DNA of 64,000 bases from Carallia brachiata (Eukaryota > Streptophyta > Magnoliopsida > Malpighiales > Rhizophoraceae): NCBI GenBank assembly GCA_021464245.1, contig JADCRB010000002.1:2285073-2349072 (forward strand), written 5' to 3'. Of the stretch, positions 1 to 13,039 are shown in pieces. The first letter of the stretch is position 1, and every line of letters begins with the position of its first letter. Under the pieces are notes generated by a model, which searched no databases, was not told the origin of the DNA, and saw nothing but the letters and a program-made list of their open reading frames with translations. The translations under genes and the position numbers were made by a program.

Positions 1-2500
1 AAAAGATTATGTTATTAGGACCAAAGTTTGACACGCAAATGATAAAAGATTAACTACCATATCATATTTTTTTCAATGAAGATAGTGCGGAGGATATCTA
101 CGTATAATATATAACAATATTTGAATGATATATCTATAAACAATTGAATTGTTAAATAAGAAGACGAAAATAATACAAAAAGTAGCCTTACTTTACGGGC
201 ACCTTTTTTTTTAAAATAAAATCATAGTTTTTATTGTGACTTTTTATTCAATCAATAAATTTATATTTTTTTATTCGGTTATTTTTCTTTTAACTTGAAG
301 AGTATATACATTATATATTTCTCTCTCGACATTAATTTTTCAATCAAACTTAAATTTATTATTAACATAATGTTCATTATACATTTACAAAAGTTGAATG
401 CATGATTATGACATTACATATTTATCTCATTATCATTTTAGTGTCAACAAATTCTCTATATAACATTAAAATCCGTTCTAGTTTTGAGGAATGTTTGTCA
501 ATTAAGAATGATCCTGACGTTGTGATGAGTGCGCCTAACTAGTTTACGAAAAATGTGATACATTTCTATCCACGCATCATCTAGCATAGCAAATTTGACG
601 GCAATGACAAATCAAAGATAAGTATGATTTTTAAGGGTTGAGTATTGACTATGCACTTTGGATATAAATTAAAATTAAAGAATTAATTATACTACGCTCT
701 TTGAATATACAATTAAGAAATTAATATAAGAGGAAAAAAAAAAAAGAAGGAAAGTGCTTTAAATGCAGGGCTACTGTATGCATTTCATGTGATGAATACT
801 CAAAAGTGTTTGGGTGCAATGCACCTCTTTACCTCGCTCTGACTCTCGTACTTGCTTCCAATAGAGATTTGGTCCGGTTGAATTTACTATCTCCCATGCA
901 TGCACAATCATTTAGATCAGTAACACCAACCAGCCATGTAATGATCTGATTGGCGATTTGGCATGTTTTTCTATCGCATTGGTCTAAATTCAAATATTTT
1001 TATTATTATGTGTAATTTAATAAAATAATAATTTATGTTGAGAGTACAATATTGATTATAAATTTATTAATATCGAGATCAAATGTAAAAAGACTTATTC
1101 AAATTTAATGATATTAAAGTGATGAAACCGTCTTATGAAAATAATTAAAAGAAGATAAAACTGTATCCACTCACTCATAGGTCCTATGACTAATAAACTT
1201 ACAAGTTACAAGCACATTGTTTTGGTGAAAAAACAAAATTACTGAGACCAGAATAGAATATTAAGGTAAAAATGCTCGGACCACACCTCACGGCGAGTTC
1301 ACGTGAGAAGGAGCCTTGCCTCGTTACTTTCCAAATTTATGGGGTTCGGGTACGGTAACGTGGAGGTTGAGTGAAACTTCAACCACTGGTTAATCAAAAG
1401 TGGAGCAACTAGAGAATGGAGCCAGCAAATCCTTTGCCTGTGGATACGCCTTTGAGCCATGCGGGTAGTCTTAGGATCCTGCAGTGGGCCCACCTTCTCT
1501 CATCATCTCGATGCATGTGGTATCAAGTATGCAGTTATGGGGAACCTTAAGTCCACTTAGCCTAACCCATCATTCTTGATTTGGTGCTCCATCCTTTTTG
1601 GCAAAGGCTCCAAAAAATGGCACTTCGATTATTATTCATCTAAATTAACCTCTTAATCCACGTATCATTCTTATTTCTTAATGAGTAAGACTATAATATG
1701 CTTAATCAAATACGACAGATACATACAGTTAATCTAATAATATTAATAATTTATTTATTTTTTTATTTTTTAAATTTATTTTATTTTTTATGATCTAACA
1801 GTACAGATCACTGTATATCAATCACATCTATAAGATTGTCCGTCTAAGAAATCTTTGTGTTTCTTAATATAGTGCCGCCAAAATACCCTAATATACAATG
1901 AAGCATAATGAGCATAACCCTCCCTGCCTCGGTGGTCAAAAAGGGCAACAGAAACTCTGACTCCACCGGCAGGTTATTCTGCACTTTCAAACAAAATCCC
2001 ATCTTCAGCCGCAGCTCCTTCACCCCACGAAAATGATTGGGTGCCTTGATCTTACTTCTTTCTACATGCAAAACCGACTGATGGGTCTTCCCTGCTTTGT
2101 CCTTGGCCTTTACCTTTCTTTCTTTATTCAAATCCAGCTACTAGTGCTACTGCCACAAATGCACAAGTCAATTTACACCGCTGCACCTTCTTATACGTCA
2201 ATTTATGTTATCTTCTCCACCAGGAATTCATGAGGCAAGAACGGCGTTTTGTCGCAAAACGCTTAGGAGACAACAGACCGACAGAGCGTACCAGTCCGAC
2301 AGCACGGAAAAGTGCTTTCTTTTCTCCCTGCGCCATGGCATTGACAAGACTAAATAACAAGAGACATCCACCTGATGAGATTAATGAGATTACCGTTACA
2401 AAAGATATCCATCATTTTATGAACAAGATCTTGTCGCTATATATGTAATTGTTATATATATACTATAAAAGTCTCTCTTTTGATCATCGCTGGTTAAAAT
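1..2500. other. AT-rich intergenic DNA, no gene recognised
   Basis: I see no open frame with recognisable protein similarity and no splice-consistent exon chain. The stretch from about 1290 to 1520 and that from about 1850 to 2350 are less AT-rich than the rest; the former contains a CACGTG core near 1300. Short open frames at 1844-2131 (-) and 2230-2448 (+) look fortuitous: they have no recognisable domain or homologue. The right end should contain the 3' UTR of the GBF gene that begins on the minus strand at 6794. Confidence 0.5.
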
Positions 2501-2813
2501 TACACAAACAGCTAAAATATAAGTTGTTTGAACACCATGCCCCTAAGATTGGAGTCTCTAATTCTCTCCAATGTACCTAGCCATTCTGTGGCCATCTCAG
2601 CACTCTGAAATCCAACAACATACATCAGTTCTGCCATTAACCGAGGTAACTTAAAACAGAGAATTACAAGATTCAGAGACGGATACCAAAACTATTTAGC
2701 CATTTCAACGCTATACTAACTGTTAGCAGTAATTTTGGGCTTGTAATTATGCCAAAACTACTTGGTTGACTTTGATTCAAGAAAGAGAGTGCAGGCAATT
2801 GTGGGTCTTTTCA

Positions 2814-5800
2814 TCAGCTAGCAGGTACGGCATCAGTCCTTGGACTTGTATCCAAGAGCTGATGCAGCTTGGCACCAGACTTTGGGTTTCTCTCATACAG
2901 CTCGTCATCTTCCCTTGTGTTTCTATCAGCAGAAGCATTAACTCTTGCCAGCAAATTCTCCGTACTAGCAGCTGGGGCCATTTGCTCATCATCGTCCTTC
3001 AAAAATATTCCCTTAGGGTGCCCTAACTGTGTGTTTTTCAATTTGTCCTGGATATTGACCACATTACAAGTTAACAAGTTAACAACTAATTTTGATATCC
3101 AAAAAGTGGGAACATAAAGCTTAGCTATCTCGTAGAGGGTCATGTTGCCAAACAGATGCAAGGACCTACCGTCAACACTGCATTTTCCAGTCTTAACGTC
3201 TTTGATCTCTCAGTTAGTTGATTTATCTCTGATTTAAGTGTGACATTCTCAGCTGCCAAAGATTCAACTTTACGTGCAAGTTCTTCAGTTTCAGCCTAGT
3301 TAGGAATAAAAAAAATCAGTTCAATGCTCAATGCTACAAAAGATGATAAAAAAAAAAAAAAAAGATATTTTAAAAAATATCTTAAGAGTTAAAACGGCAC
3401 TTTGACATATTCTATACCTGCTTCCTCAATCTCGACCTCCTCGCAGACTCTCGATTTGATTGTTTCCTCCTCTCCCGTTTTAGCTCGCGCTCATTCTAAG
3501 GCATCAAAAAACAAGAACAAAATGCTTGACAAAATGCTCTTTAAAATGAAGACAGAATTTAGAATACAGCTAACAGCCAAAAGGCAAAATGGTTATGGCA
3601 GAACAGGAAGGCAGCTCCCATACAGCACCTGTAACCAAGCGTCAGAAGGCAGCACCGGAGTTTGTGTAACACCGGTTGGACTTGCCATAGCAGGATTCAC
3701 CCCAGCGCTGTTCTTGATCTCTGGTGTTGAAGTCATGGCAGGTGAAACAACAAGTCCAACTGATTTTCCTGAAACACCAGTAGCACCAATAACTTATTAG
3801 AACCATTCATCTTTCCCGCAAGGAGGGCCTGGCCTTAGTGTCAGTTTTGACCTTGCATGTTGGCATAATGAAGCATAGTAAGACTGAAAAGCACATAGTG
3901 AAGACAATAATACTCAATAGTATGTGAGGCTCTGGCTGATACATATTATGTCCTAACATCAAAAGATTCACAGATTCTGGAGAAGGAATATTCAGATACA
4001 CAAATCTGGAGCACTACATGGGGAAGTTTTATCATTAAACTTCCCAGGAATAAGTTGCCCATTCACCAACAACCATGATCAATTAGTTAAAGATGCCTCC
4101 TGAGAGCCTGTAGGAGACAAGACACCCTGTAGGAAAATAAAACGAAAAAGAATTGTTCTCTCATGGAATAGCTTACACACCATGCTAGACCTAACATACT
4201 GGAGGGCAACATACGCAGGATAATTTAACTGGTTGCAATCCCCATAATTGGTTACTCTTTGCATTATTCAGAGGAAGGTCACAAAAAAGATTCTCTTTGT
4301 ATGGTTGGTTTTCCTTCATTAAATATTCTCCCAGCAACAGATTTTTCATTGCCTTCAGTGGCTGATATAATTAAAAACTTCTACTCGACAAAACACAGTT
4401 CAATCAATGTAATGGAGTCATCCTCTTCACTCAAAAAATAAAAAATTAGAAAAAAAAAGGGTAATGGACTCATCCTCAGCCATAAAGGTCATTGACCTCA
4501 ACAAATAAATTACTCCACGTCACCTACCTACTATAACTTCCTTTATATGATTAAATTCAAAAACCTCTTTTCTGTAAAGTAAACCTCTACAAATGAAAAA
4601 GTTCTGCAAATCCCCCTCTATGTTAAAAAGTTCATTAGCTTCCATTCACACCACTACTAGCGTACCTAAATATGACTATCCTCAATCTGTCAGGGACAGA
4701 TGGATCATGATTGCTTTCATAGCTTCATAAATGCAAACATTGCTATAAAACCATTGCAACATGCCTGATGTTGGACATCGAGGAAGTATCAATCCAAGTA
4801 TGAGGTACACAGTGTCCAGTCTTGTCATTTCACTATCTTACATGGTTGCTACATGCACAAGCAGCAGGAACATAACCACTGCTGCAAAGTTGCGATACCA
4901 AGCCACTCTACTGGTCATGAACATACATTTGGTGAAGAGAGGACCCTTACCAATTGTTGGTGTTCCCTCGGGACTCCTTTTCCTTGCCTAACACAAGAAA
5001 TGGCAAAAATTAGAACTAAGATTTACCAAAATCCTCATGTTCAAATCGATTTGTGTAAAACTCAGATACTGTGAAATTTGTCTTTAAAAGATGAAAGACC
5101 TCACCCCCGTTGAATTCCCATCACTTCCATCACTAGAACCTTCAGTCTCCTCACTGTTCACATGATAAACTAATACCAAAGTTAATGTAGTCCAAAGAAG
5201 AGATATGGCAAACAGTCAACACAAAAAGGTTACAAAGTTGAGGAAAGAAACAGAAAAAATAAGTGGACCCAACAATCTCTTTAGAAATGGGTTTTCAAAC
5301 AAAGAGTGAGTGTCTTCCAACAGAAATTGATCTCCCAAACATGGTGGAATTGAACCATAAAGTTAGGTAACTACAACAATCTATGCACATATATATATGA
5401 CTGCACATGTAGTGTGTGTGTGCTGTGTCTAATACATGCATACATTTTCCTTTTTTTTTTTTTTTGGGGGGGGGGGGGGGGGGAGGGAATAGAGAGAGAG
5501 AAGGCAGGGAAAGAACATGGGGAAGAAGAAATTGGGTTGCAAACCTTTGAGACAGCCTATGTTCCCCATCCTCAGCACTTTCGACCTTATCATTACCGTT
5601 GCCTATTGACATTGCAAGCCCGTCAAATCCTTTCAACTTCTTCATCAAACCTCGATCAGTGTTTCCTATGGACTTTGTGGGTGTTTCTGCATCCAGAGGT
5701 GTGGCAGCCTACATCATTGCACCACGGTTACATCAACCATTAGCGACATTACAAATAGATAAAATATGATTTGTAAAGGTAAAAGAAAAATCCAACATTA

Positions 5801-6794
5801 GGTTACACTTACAGCAGGTGATGGTGGAGCACCGGCACCATGAGGGTGTGGTCCCTAGTTTTAAAGCCACGATTTAAAACATCATTAGTAAAGGTTTTTA
5901 TCTTGTGCTGAAACTTTGGTTATGAGAAAGTAATAACTCTCCAAAATGCAAACTAAGTAAAACTCCTTGGAGAAGCAATGGGAATACAAAATCTAATCAA
6001 TAGATAGAGGAGGCAAATGCCTACCATTGGAACAGCTGGATGTGCATAAACTCCTCCATGAGAGTAAACAGCATAAGGTGTGCCATAAGGTGGCATCATA
6101 GGCTGGAATAAGCAACAAGTTAGAGTTTATCCTTGTCCTTGATCAATGTTGGTAGTTCTTCAGTATCAGCAAATTCTGTGGAAATTACTGCAAATCTTAA
6201 ATAGAAAAGTCTAGAAAGTTGAACAATACCTGCGGAGGGGCCCACATATATGGATGTGGGGCGTGACCAGATGCCACGGCTGAGTTGTAGTATGGTGGAA
6301 GAGCAATTCGGGGGCCATAATACGCCTGCAAAATGTAATTTAATTTGCTTCAAATTACTATCCACAATTTTCTGAATATGCAAGGACAAGTTATGATCAT
6401 GATTAAAAAATCTCAAACGGAAGCAGAGGAAATAAATCAGCGTGCTAAGTATGTAACCTGCATGGCTGCCCAATCAGGATATACATGAATATTGGTCTGA
6501 TCCTGTCATGGAAAAAGGATTGACCAATACTCAGACACAAAACTATGAAGTCTGTAATATAGAAGAAAATTCAACTTCCATGTATCTGGCACATAATTAG
6601 CCTATCAATAATATAAATAGCCCAAAATCAAAACTTGGAGAAAGAAAATTTCTCTCCAATCAAGGAAGAAAAAGAAATAATGTGACACTTCCAATTTCCA
6701 CATAAAAAGCATGTATGAATTCCCAGCTTACCTGAGGCACAGGTGAAGATGATTTATCAGACTTAGAGGGCTTCCCCTCCTCACTATTACCCAT
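2814..6794 (-). CDS. GBF3: G-box-binding bZIP transcription factor, GBF2/GBF3 type
   Basis: Binds ACGT-core G-boxes in light- and ABA-responsive promoters as a bZIP dimer in the nucleus. Twelve coding exons, all with GT-AG borders and consistent phase: 6794-6732, 6502-6458, 6325-6230, 6102-6025, 5854-5813, 5708-5545, 5153-5105, 4987-4951, 3768-3629, 3495-3418, 3295-3170, 3047-2814; total 1152 nt, 383 aa, against about 360-382 aa in the Arabidopsis relatives. The N-terminus starts MGNSEEGKPSKSDK and is followed by a proline-rich segment (about 22-108) with family blocks such as YPDWAAMQAYYGP and MMPPYGTPY. The basic region spans 239-264 (KQSNRESARRSRLRKQ). The leucine zipper has perfect heptads at Leu270, 277, 284, 291, 298 and 305. 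The C-terminal KLHQLLD block (about 366-372) is also conserved. GBF2 and GBF3 are sister genes, so the symbol is approximate. The start is the only Met giving the conserved N-terminus. Confidence 0.96.
5451..5483. repeat. T15-G18 homopolymer junction in a GBF intron
   Basis: A run of 15 T is followed directly by 18 G on the plus strand, inside the intron between GBF coding exons 6 and 7. In the transcribed (minus) sense it reads C18 then A15. Run lengths may be affected by sequencing slippage. Confidence 0.85.
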
Positions 6795-8430
6795 GGTCAA
6801 ACGCCGAGAAATCAACAATTGACTTGGAGACGAGGCATGAAAATTCTCACTTTTATTCTCTTTTTACAAAAAACTTAAGTCACCTGCATCAAGGGTAGAT
6901 GGGTCACGTTGGGATTCATATGAGAGTAAGGAAGAAGAGAAAGAAGCGCTCAAGACTTTAGTGTTGACAGTCAAGTACAGTCTTCGCAAAAAAATAAAAA
7001 AAAAAAAAATCATGCAGTGTCTAATTCCTGAAACACATCTTTTTGGTTGTAGAGTAAATGCCGGAGAATAAAGAGCGGCAGTCCGTAGAGTTACTATTAG
7101 CATACTAAGCAAATAGACCAAAACAGCATGAACGAACAAGACTCGTCTTAAATTTATAACAATCCCCATCATCTTCTCCAAAAGAGGGACATGAAGACAA
7201 CCATGTCAAGCTATATAATTAACACAGATAATCTTACTGCTCAGTACTTAATCAGGGATGGTATGACAAACCAGGCTACGCCAAGTTTTTTAAGTTCTAA
7301 ATGCCCCCCCCCCCCCCCCCCCAAAAAAAAACCATGCAGAATAAGACCTAGCACTATTAATCTCTAGCCCTTTAAAAAAAAAAAAAAAAAAAAAGGCATC
7401 CGCACCCCAAAGATGCAGGACTCTGATTTAGCCATCCTATGTAAGGTTAGACTAAAAAAGCCATCCCAGCCATGATAGCCGATTAGGGATTTAAATCTGC
7501 TGAAATTGAAATTGTACAACAGATCGGGGGTATTAATGTCTTTCCGTAGAGCCAATGAACGACGAGAAAGTCATACAAAATGGTGAAAAGCCAACACCAA
7601 GACCTTCTCAGACGGGATAATCAGGAATCCAAAAGACATAAATACCCTTTAATCCTGCCTGCCTGGGTTATCTTCCAGCATGAAAAAAGTCTGTGGACTC
7701 GTTTGGCTAGCCTCTAATGATCTTATATAACATCACTAATTTTCTTCAATTTTCAGATCCGAAGAAAAAACAAAAAAAAAAAAAAGGAAAGGAAAATCAC
7801 CAGCAAAGTCGAGGTTCGTAGCAGGAACGAACAGAAGAGATCCACGTCAGCTCAAGAACAAACGGAAAATCGCGAGCAATTAAAAAATTAAGACTACAAC
7901 AAAAAAAAAAAGAAAATCGCCAGAAAAATCGAGGTTCGTAGCAGAAAAACGAATAGAAACAAACTTGAGCGGTCCGCGTGAATTCAGAAAAAAATAGAAA
8001 AATTCAAAAAAAAAAAAAAAAGGCGCCAAGCCACAACTTGACAGGTCTACAGGAACGGAAAGTTAAAGTTCAGATTTTTATAGTTTACGTTATAATCCGT
8101 TCGCAAACTCTGAAACCTCTGCCCAAAAAGTTTGTGTGTCAGTTTCCTTCACTTTTCAACATTTTCTCACCAACCAAACAGAAGTTAAGCAATCAAAAAA
8201 TTGCCAACTAGCGTTTGCAAAACCAATCCATAATTATAACAGCCAAAAAATAAAATAAGAAGATTATAAAAAAAACAGCTCTAGATTCGACGTACCTTCG
8301 ACTTTCGAATACTGAATCTTCTTCTCTAAGAGGCACAAACTGCAGATTGTGAGCACTTCCAAAGCTTAAAATAATGTAATGAAAAACTAGATAAATATTC
8401 TAGAACTGGACTTCAAGGCCTGCCAATGTA
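6795..8430 (-). other. GBF 5' leader: non-coding first exon and leader intron
   Basis: A good minus-strand donor (GTCGAAG followed by GTACG) lies at 8297/8296, so a non-coding exon probably runs from near 8430 to 8297. A leader intron would then run to an acceptor upstream of the ATG, with candidates near 6880-6890. GBF-type genes commonly carry such a leader intron. The exact transcription start and acceptor are inferred. The intron is rich in A-runs and contains the C19-A9 tract. Confidence 0.5.
7304..7331. repeat. C19-A9 homopolymer junction in the GBF leader intron
   Basis: Nineteen C followed by nine A on the plus strand. On the GBF sense strand this reads T9 then G19, so the pre-mRNA would carry a long G-tract near its 5' end. 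Confidence 0.8.
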
Positions 8431-8735
8431 TTTTCTCTTGCTTCGTACATGAAGGAGGAGGAGGAGAATTGTGGGAGCGCCAAGGCAACATCCACGTCAC
8501 CGGAGACGTGTCATATTCATATAGAGAAGATGTATACGTACAGCCTACACGCGAGGGAAGAGACGTGGTGGGTTGTTGAGCTGGCCCATCGACATTAGCG
8601 CTGGCCATATTTATTCTATTTTTATTTATTCCGACGTCACCTCCGCCGCACACGTGTTTCCCACTCACTCGATCTACGCGTCTGGGAGTTACAGTCCAGT
8701 CTATTCCACCCGCCATGTGGCTTACGTGGTCATCT
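8431..8735 (-). promoter_or_regulatory. GBF proximal promoter with a cluster of ACGT cores
   Basis: Seven ACGT cores lie within about 240 bp upstream of the inferred GBF leader exon: 8494, 8506, 8536, 8563, 8634, 8652 (a perfect palindromic CACGTG G-box at 8651-8656) and 8724. Several have ABRE or G/C-box hybrid flanks (GACGTGTC, GACGTGG, GACGTCAC). These are the sites that GBF-type and ABF-type bZIP proteins bind. The cluster sits where the promoter should be, next to a gene whose product binds such sites, so autoregulation or ABA input is plausible but inferred. Confidence 0.6.
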
Positions 8736-9824
8736 CTTTATTTTATTTTATTTTTATTTTTAGTTAAATTCCAAAATCCTGTCTGTTCATTGAAAATTTA
8801 ACCAGAATGAATAGGTCCTTTGAAATCCACGACATGACTCGCCAGCGGTTGACCACGATACTGGGGTCTTACTTACGCTATTACAAATTTCATTATATTT
8901 TTACGAACAAATAATCCGGCCCATTATGATTCGTTGGTCGGTTCAATTTTTCCCCTTTTTCTTTTATGCATGTAATTATTATGTACCGCCAACCATTTCT
9001 TATGATCCAGCAATAAAAATAAGACTTATCCGTTATTAAGTTAAAGATTTTCAATTTAAATCGTTATTAAAATGTTTGCTAGGATTTAATTTATGTTATA
9101 AAATATGTTCTTTTGATAAACTCAAACCACGATAGCCTTGATAATATTGTAAAATATTACCTTTATTTTTCTTTTTCTTTCCCAAAAAAATTATATAATT
9201 ATTTAGTAGATTGTTCTCTTCTGTTTAAAAATATGCGACATGAATGGTAATATTATGTTTTTTTATTAAAAAAATTTATTATAAATATGTCGATTATTAA
9301 ATTTGTGAGTTAAGATTTTGTGTTTCATTTAACCACTCTCAAATAACAGACTCACCAATTAAATACTATTAGGTCTAACAAATTTTTTTAATTCGTAATC
9401 ACAGTATTAATGAATTATAAACATGCTATCGTGTCTCTGCATAAATTCTCAATTTTAGAAATGGGCGACAATATAAAGACTTAAATCTAAGTCATTATAG
9501 AAATAGGTACATTAAATTACTCTCAAATTACTACATTGTAACAATGACATTGTTAAATGGAGAGTTTTAGGGAAAAAAATTAATAATTAGGCATAAACAA
9601 TAATAGTACTTGTGTATTCCATTCAATTTTTTATTTCATTTCACGTGTCCTCTTACCATTTGGTAACATTCAAAGATAGTTTCACGACCCTTTAGTCCTC
9701 GAAATATTGGTTGGTAACGCAAGGCAGTCAGATGTCAAAATTGGCCTCGCCTAACAATTAGACCGAAACTTACTCAAAAAAAAACCCAGCTTAGACTGGA
9801 GTGAAAAACTAATAAGACTTAAGA
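8736..9824. other. AT-rich intergenic DNA
   Basis: No coding frame, RNA gene or terminal-repeat structure could be supported here. Confidence 0.5.
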
Positions 9825-10205
9825 GTGTGTTTGGAGTATGAGGAAATGAGGGAAAAAGAGGAGAAAAAAAAAGTGGAGAAAAAATAAAATTTTTTGAAAT
9901 GACAGAGAAAGTTGAGAGAAAGAAAATAAGTGAAAAAAAAGATAAATAGTAATTTATGAAAGAAAAAGTAAAAAGAAAATAAAATTATTTAGAGTAGTAG
10001 AAAAATATAAGAGAAAGAAAGTATGATAAAAGAAAAATAAATTATAATTTGTATGAAAAAAAGTATAGAGAAAATAAAATTGTTTGGAGTGGTGTAGAAA
10101 GTAAAGAAAAAGAAAAGTGAGAAAAAAAAAATAAATAATAATAATTATACTTTCTTTTTCTATTTATTTTTCTTCCTTTATTTTTGTTCGCACACCAAAC
10201 ACATC
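9825..10205. mobile_element. Purine-strand MITE-like repeat
   Basis: Starts with GTGTGTTTGGAG and ends with CACCAAACACATC, giving a short inverted TGTGTTTGG terminus. The interior is almost purely purine-rich (GAGAAAGAAAATAAGTGAAAA), with the recurrent module 'aatagtaatttatgagag'. The same module and TTTGG/CCAAA ends recur at 12.65-12.91, 13.04-13.45, 20.66-20.93 and 20.93-21.26 kb. I did not find a convincing target duplication, so the class is uncertain. Confidence 0.45.
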
Positions 10206-11585
10206 GTAAAAGTAATTCAAATAAATTGATCCCAAAGAGACCGAACTTGAATATGCCTGAGCTTGACCCGTAAAACATGACTTTGTCTTTTAAAATTGAA
10301 CATTTTTTAGGAAAAACAAAACGAGTTATTATTTAATATTTTCTTATATTTTACTTAATACATTATATATATGTAAACAAATATGATACATAATTGCATA
10401 TACACGCAACTTTATTTTTATATTTTATGCATATATATATATAATTTATTATATATATTTAATTATTTTGAAGGACATGCTTTATTAAAATAAAAAGTTA
10501 CTCTATTGTGACTTGTTAGTCACGAGTTTAAATACTAAAAATATTCTCCTTGCAAAAATAAGAGTGAAGCTTCTTGTATCAAACATTTTTCTAAACCTTA
10601 TGAGAACTCGAACTATATATATGAGCAAATGTATATTATATACACATACATAGATAGGTAAATATCTATATACACATCTTACAAATAATATAAATATAGA
10701 TAATATGTATAATACACTTGTAAATTTTTATACAAATTAATGTACAAAAATTTTAAAAATAAATAATAATATATTTTTCACTTATCATGATATATGATAA
10801 AATAAAAAATTTTGAAAAAGGAAAAAATTGCTTTCTATAAAAATTAGATGATTGACCGGTGGGCCATTCAAATTTGATCCAAAACTCGAACTCAACCTGA
10901 ATTTCTAAATGTGACATGATTTGAAAATAAAAAAGTTCAAAGCAACTCGAATTCAAAGTGATTTATTCAAAATCTATCTGAGCAGACTCTTTCGAGTTTT
11001 GACACTACCAAGCACACGTTACGACGCATGTTTGTTGCACGGGACAAATCCCATAAATAATGTGCGGACATACGGTCAAAAATAGCTTAAATATTAAGAT
11101 AACAATAAGATCTTTTTTTTTTTTTGAACAAAAAAAAAAATCTTTTTTTATTTGAAACAAATTGCAAATCCCTCAACAACATGACACCGTTTGAATGCCA
11201 CATGAATTTGGAATTTATATTTTTTTAATTAATTAATTTTAACTGAAATTTGTACTTAAAATTTTTAATTTTAGAGACTACTTTAATACTAATAAACTAC
11301 TACTCATTGATTGTTTGCCTAATTAACCTATTATTTGAAAATTTATATCATAAAATAGTAAAAAATCACTTTTGCAAGACAATTTTACTTAAAATTTAAA
11401 AATGCATCATTATACCCATTAAAGAAAAAGAAAAATTAGATAGGTATGTAATGATAAGTACAAAATTGACATATAAAAATTTAAATTGTTAAATAATAAA
11501 AAAAATTAAATTTAAAATAAAAATAAATTAATTACATATTTTATATCCGGAACAAATCATATGTTTGTGTAATAAAATTTGAAAG
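10206..11585. other. AT-rich intergenic DNA with no recognised gene
   Basis: Contains long runs of TA-rich sequence (10320-10800) and the palindromic A/T stretch near 11110-11145. No protein similarity is visible on either strand. Confidence 0.5.
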
Positions 11586-11589
11586 AAAA

Positions 11590-11740
11590 AGAAAAACAAA
11601 AACGCGCCACATCACTTTCCATGCTACGAGGTGCGAACCCCGGGGGAGATACATTGCCTAAAGTTTACCACTTTCCGGTTGTATACCGGCTCTGACCAAT
11701 GAATATGATTTTTTTTTTCATGATGGGAAAAATTAGTGGA
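11590..11740 (-). repeat. Possible tRNA-derived SINE fragment
   Basis: On the minus strand, GGGGTTCGCACCTCG resembles a pol III B-box/T-arm (GGTTCGANNCC). It is preceded by AGTGGTAAACTTTAGG, which loosely resembles an A-box. The T-stem is imperfect and no complete cloverleaf can be drawn, so this is not called a tRNA gene. Confidence 0.3.
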
Positions 11741-11969
11741 AAAATGAAACAATTAATGAAAGATATAATTGAATATAATTAATAAAATAACAAAATTTTT
11801 TATCATTTTATTTTTTCATTAACTTAACTGGTGTATTATTATCGTAATATTTTTATTATATTATTAATTTTATCTATTCTTCATTTAAACGCTACTATTT
11901 GTAATTTTGTCTGCTATTGGAAAACAGTGGGTGTATTAAAATCCAAGGGACAGCAGGGCAATTAAGGTA

Positions 11970-12560
11970 AATATCCACGTGATGTCACCCAACTTTTTCC
12001 CACGCAAAGAGCACTACGCATGCTGACGCAGCTTGTTTTGACTTTTGACTCAACTCAAAGTGTCTCTATCTGCGATCCTAACCGTTCGTTCTATATCCTG
12101 ATTCGCAACGACTTTTCCAAGTCACCTCATTAGAGGCCCACGTGTACGCACAGAGATCAACTCCCAGCCTAATAATTTACGATATAAATATCAATAGTTC
12201 GGGGACCCACATATGACGTGAGGAGCACAATCTAACGGCAGGAGCGCTGCTGATCGTATGGTCAAGGATTGGCCACGACACCCATTTGCAGAGAGATGCT
12301 TTCTGCCAGCAAAGCCAGCCTAATGATAAAAGCATCTTAGTAGGGTTTGAATAACACGTACCTGGCAACGGTCCCCACCAGCTTTGCACATGTCGATGAA
12401 AAGTGGTCCAGGCACTGACGTGTCGGTCTTCGGTAGAGTCAGACTAATGTGGGCCCCGTCGCCAGCTCGTACATCACGTCCGTTAGACTTTCTGGAGATC
12501 TTCGCCGCACACGTCTCGTTGAAAAATTTCCACGTGGAGGCCATGACGTGTTAAGTTTTC
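11970..12560. promoter_or_regulatory. ACGT-rich promoter-like island without an evident gene
   Basis: This segment is much less AT-rich than its flanks and dense in ACGT motifs: CCACGTGATGTCAC near 11975, CACGTG at 12139-12144, TGACGTGTCGG near 12417, ACACGTCTC near 12509, CCACGTGG near 12531 and GACGTGTT near 12545. The minus-strand open frames over 12177-12544 have no recognisable domain. It could be a distal regulatory region, the promoter of an unannotated transcript, or debris of a displaced gene. Confidence 0.35.
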
Positions 12561-12643
12561 ATTGGTGGCTGTTTGTCCTCCGCATAAAATATTGAATACT
12601 GAGAAAGCAAACTCGATGTTTTTATAAAGAATAAAGATTAATG

Positions 12644-12909
12644 CTGTGATTGGGTAGTGAGAATTTGAGTAGAAAATAAATAGAAAGGAAAATGAATAGA
12701 AAATAGTATAGTAATAATGATAGTATAATTGAAAAAAAGTAATTATTAGAAAGTTGTGAGAAAGAAAATAAATAGTAATTTGTGAGAGAAAAAGTAAAAA
12801 ATAATTGTTTGGATTGATAGAAAATGAATAGAAAAGAAAATGAGTAGAAAATTTTAAAATTTTTTTTTCTTTTTCCTTTTCCTTAGAAAATATCCAAACA
12901 TGGCCTAAG
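12644..12909. repeat. Purine-strand MITE-like repeat
   Basis: Has the same purine-rich interior as the 9.8-kb repeat (GAAAATAAATAGTAATTTGTGAGAG), starting at TGATTGGGTAGTGAG and ending ATCCAAACATGG. Terminal inversion is weak and no clear target duplication is seen. Confidence 0.35.
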
Positions 12910-13039
12910 TAGACATAATTAAAAAATCAAATGAGAGGTTCTTATTAATTAAAATATAATTAATTTAATAATATTTACAGTTAATTTGGTTTTTAGGAAA
13001 GAATTGGAAAAAAAAAAATAAGTAAGAAAAGGTTCCTTT

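Noticed and set aside
1844..2131. 95-codon open frame on the minus strand in the first 2.5 kb
   Set aside because: No recognisable domain, no plausible start context or exon partners; treated as a chance frame.
4079..4264. Possible extra GBF exon (frame ending GVLSPTGSQEAS)
   Set aside because: It ends in a stop and would break the phase; splicing exon 8 (ends 4951) to exon 9 (starts 3768) gives an uninterrupted GBF-like protein.
11600..11700. tRNA gene suggested by GGTTCGCACC on the minus strand
   Set aside because: The T-stem is mispaired and no acceptor stem, D-arm or anticodon arm can be formed; at best a tRNA-derived SINE.
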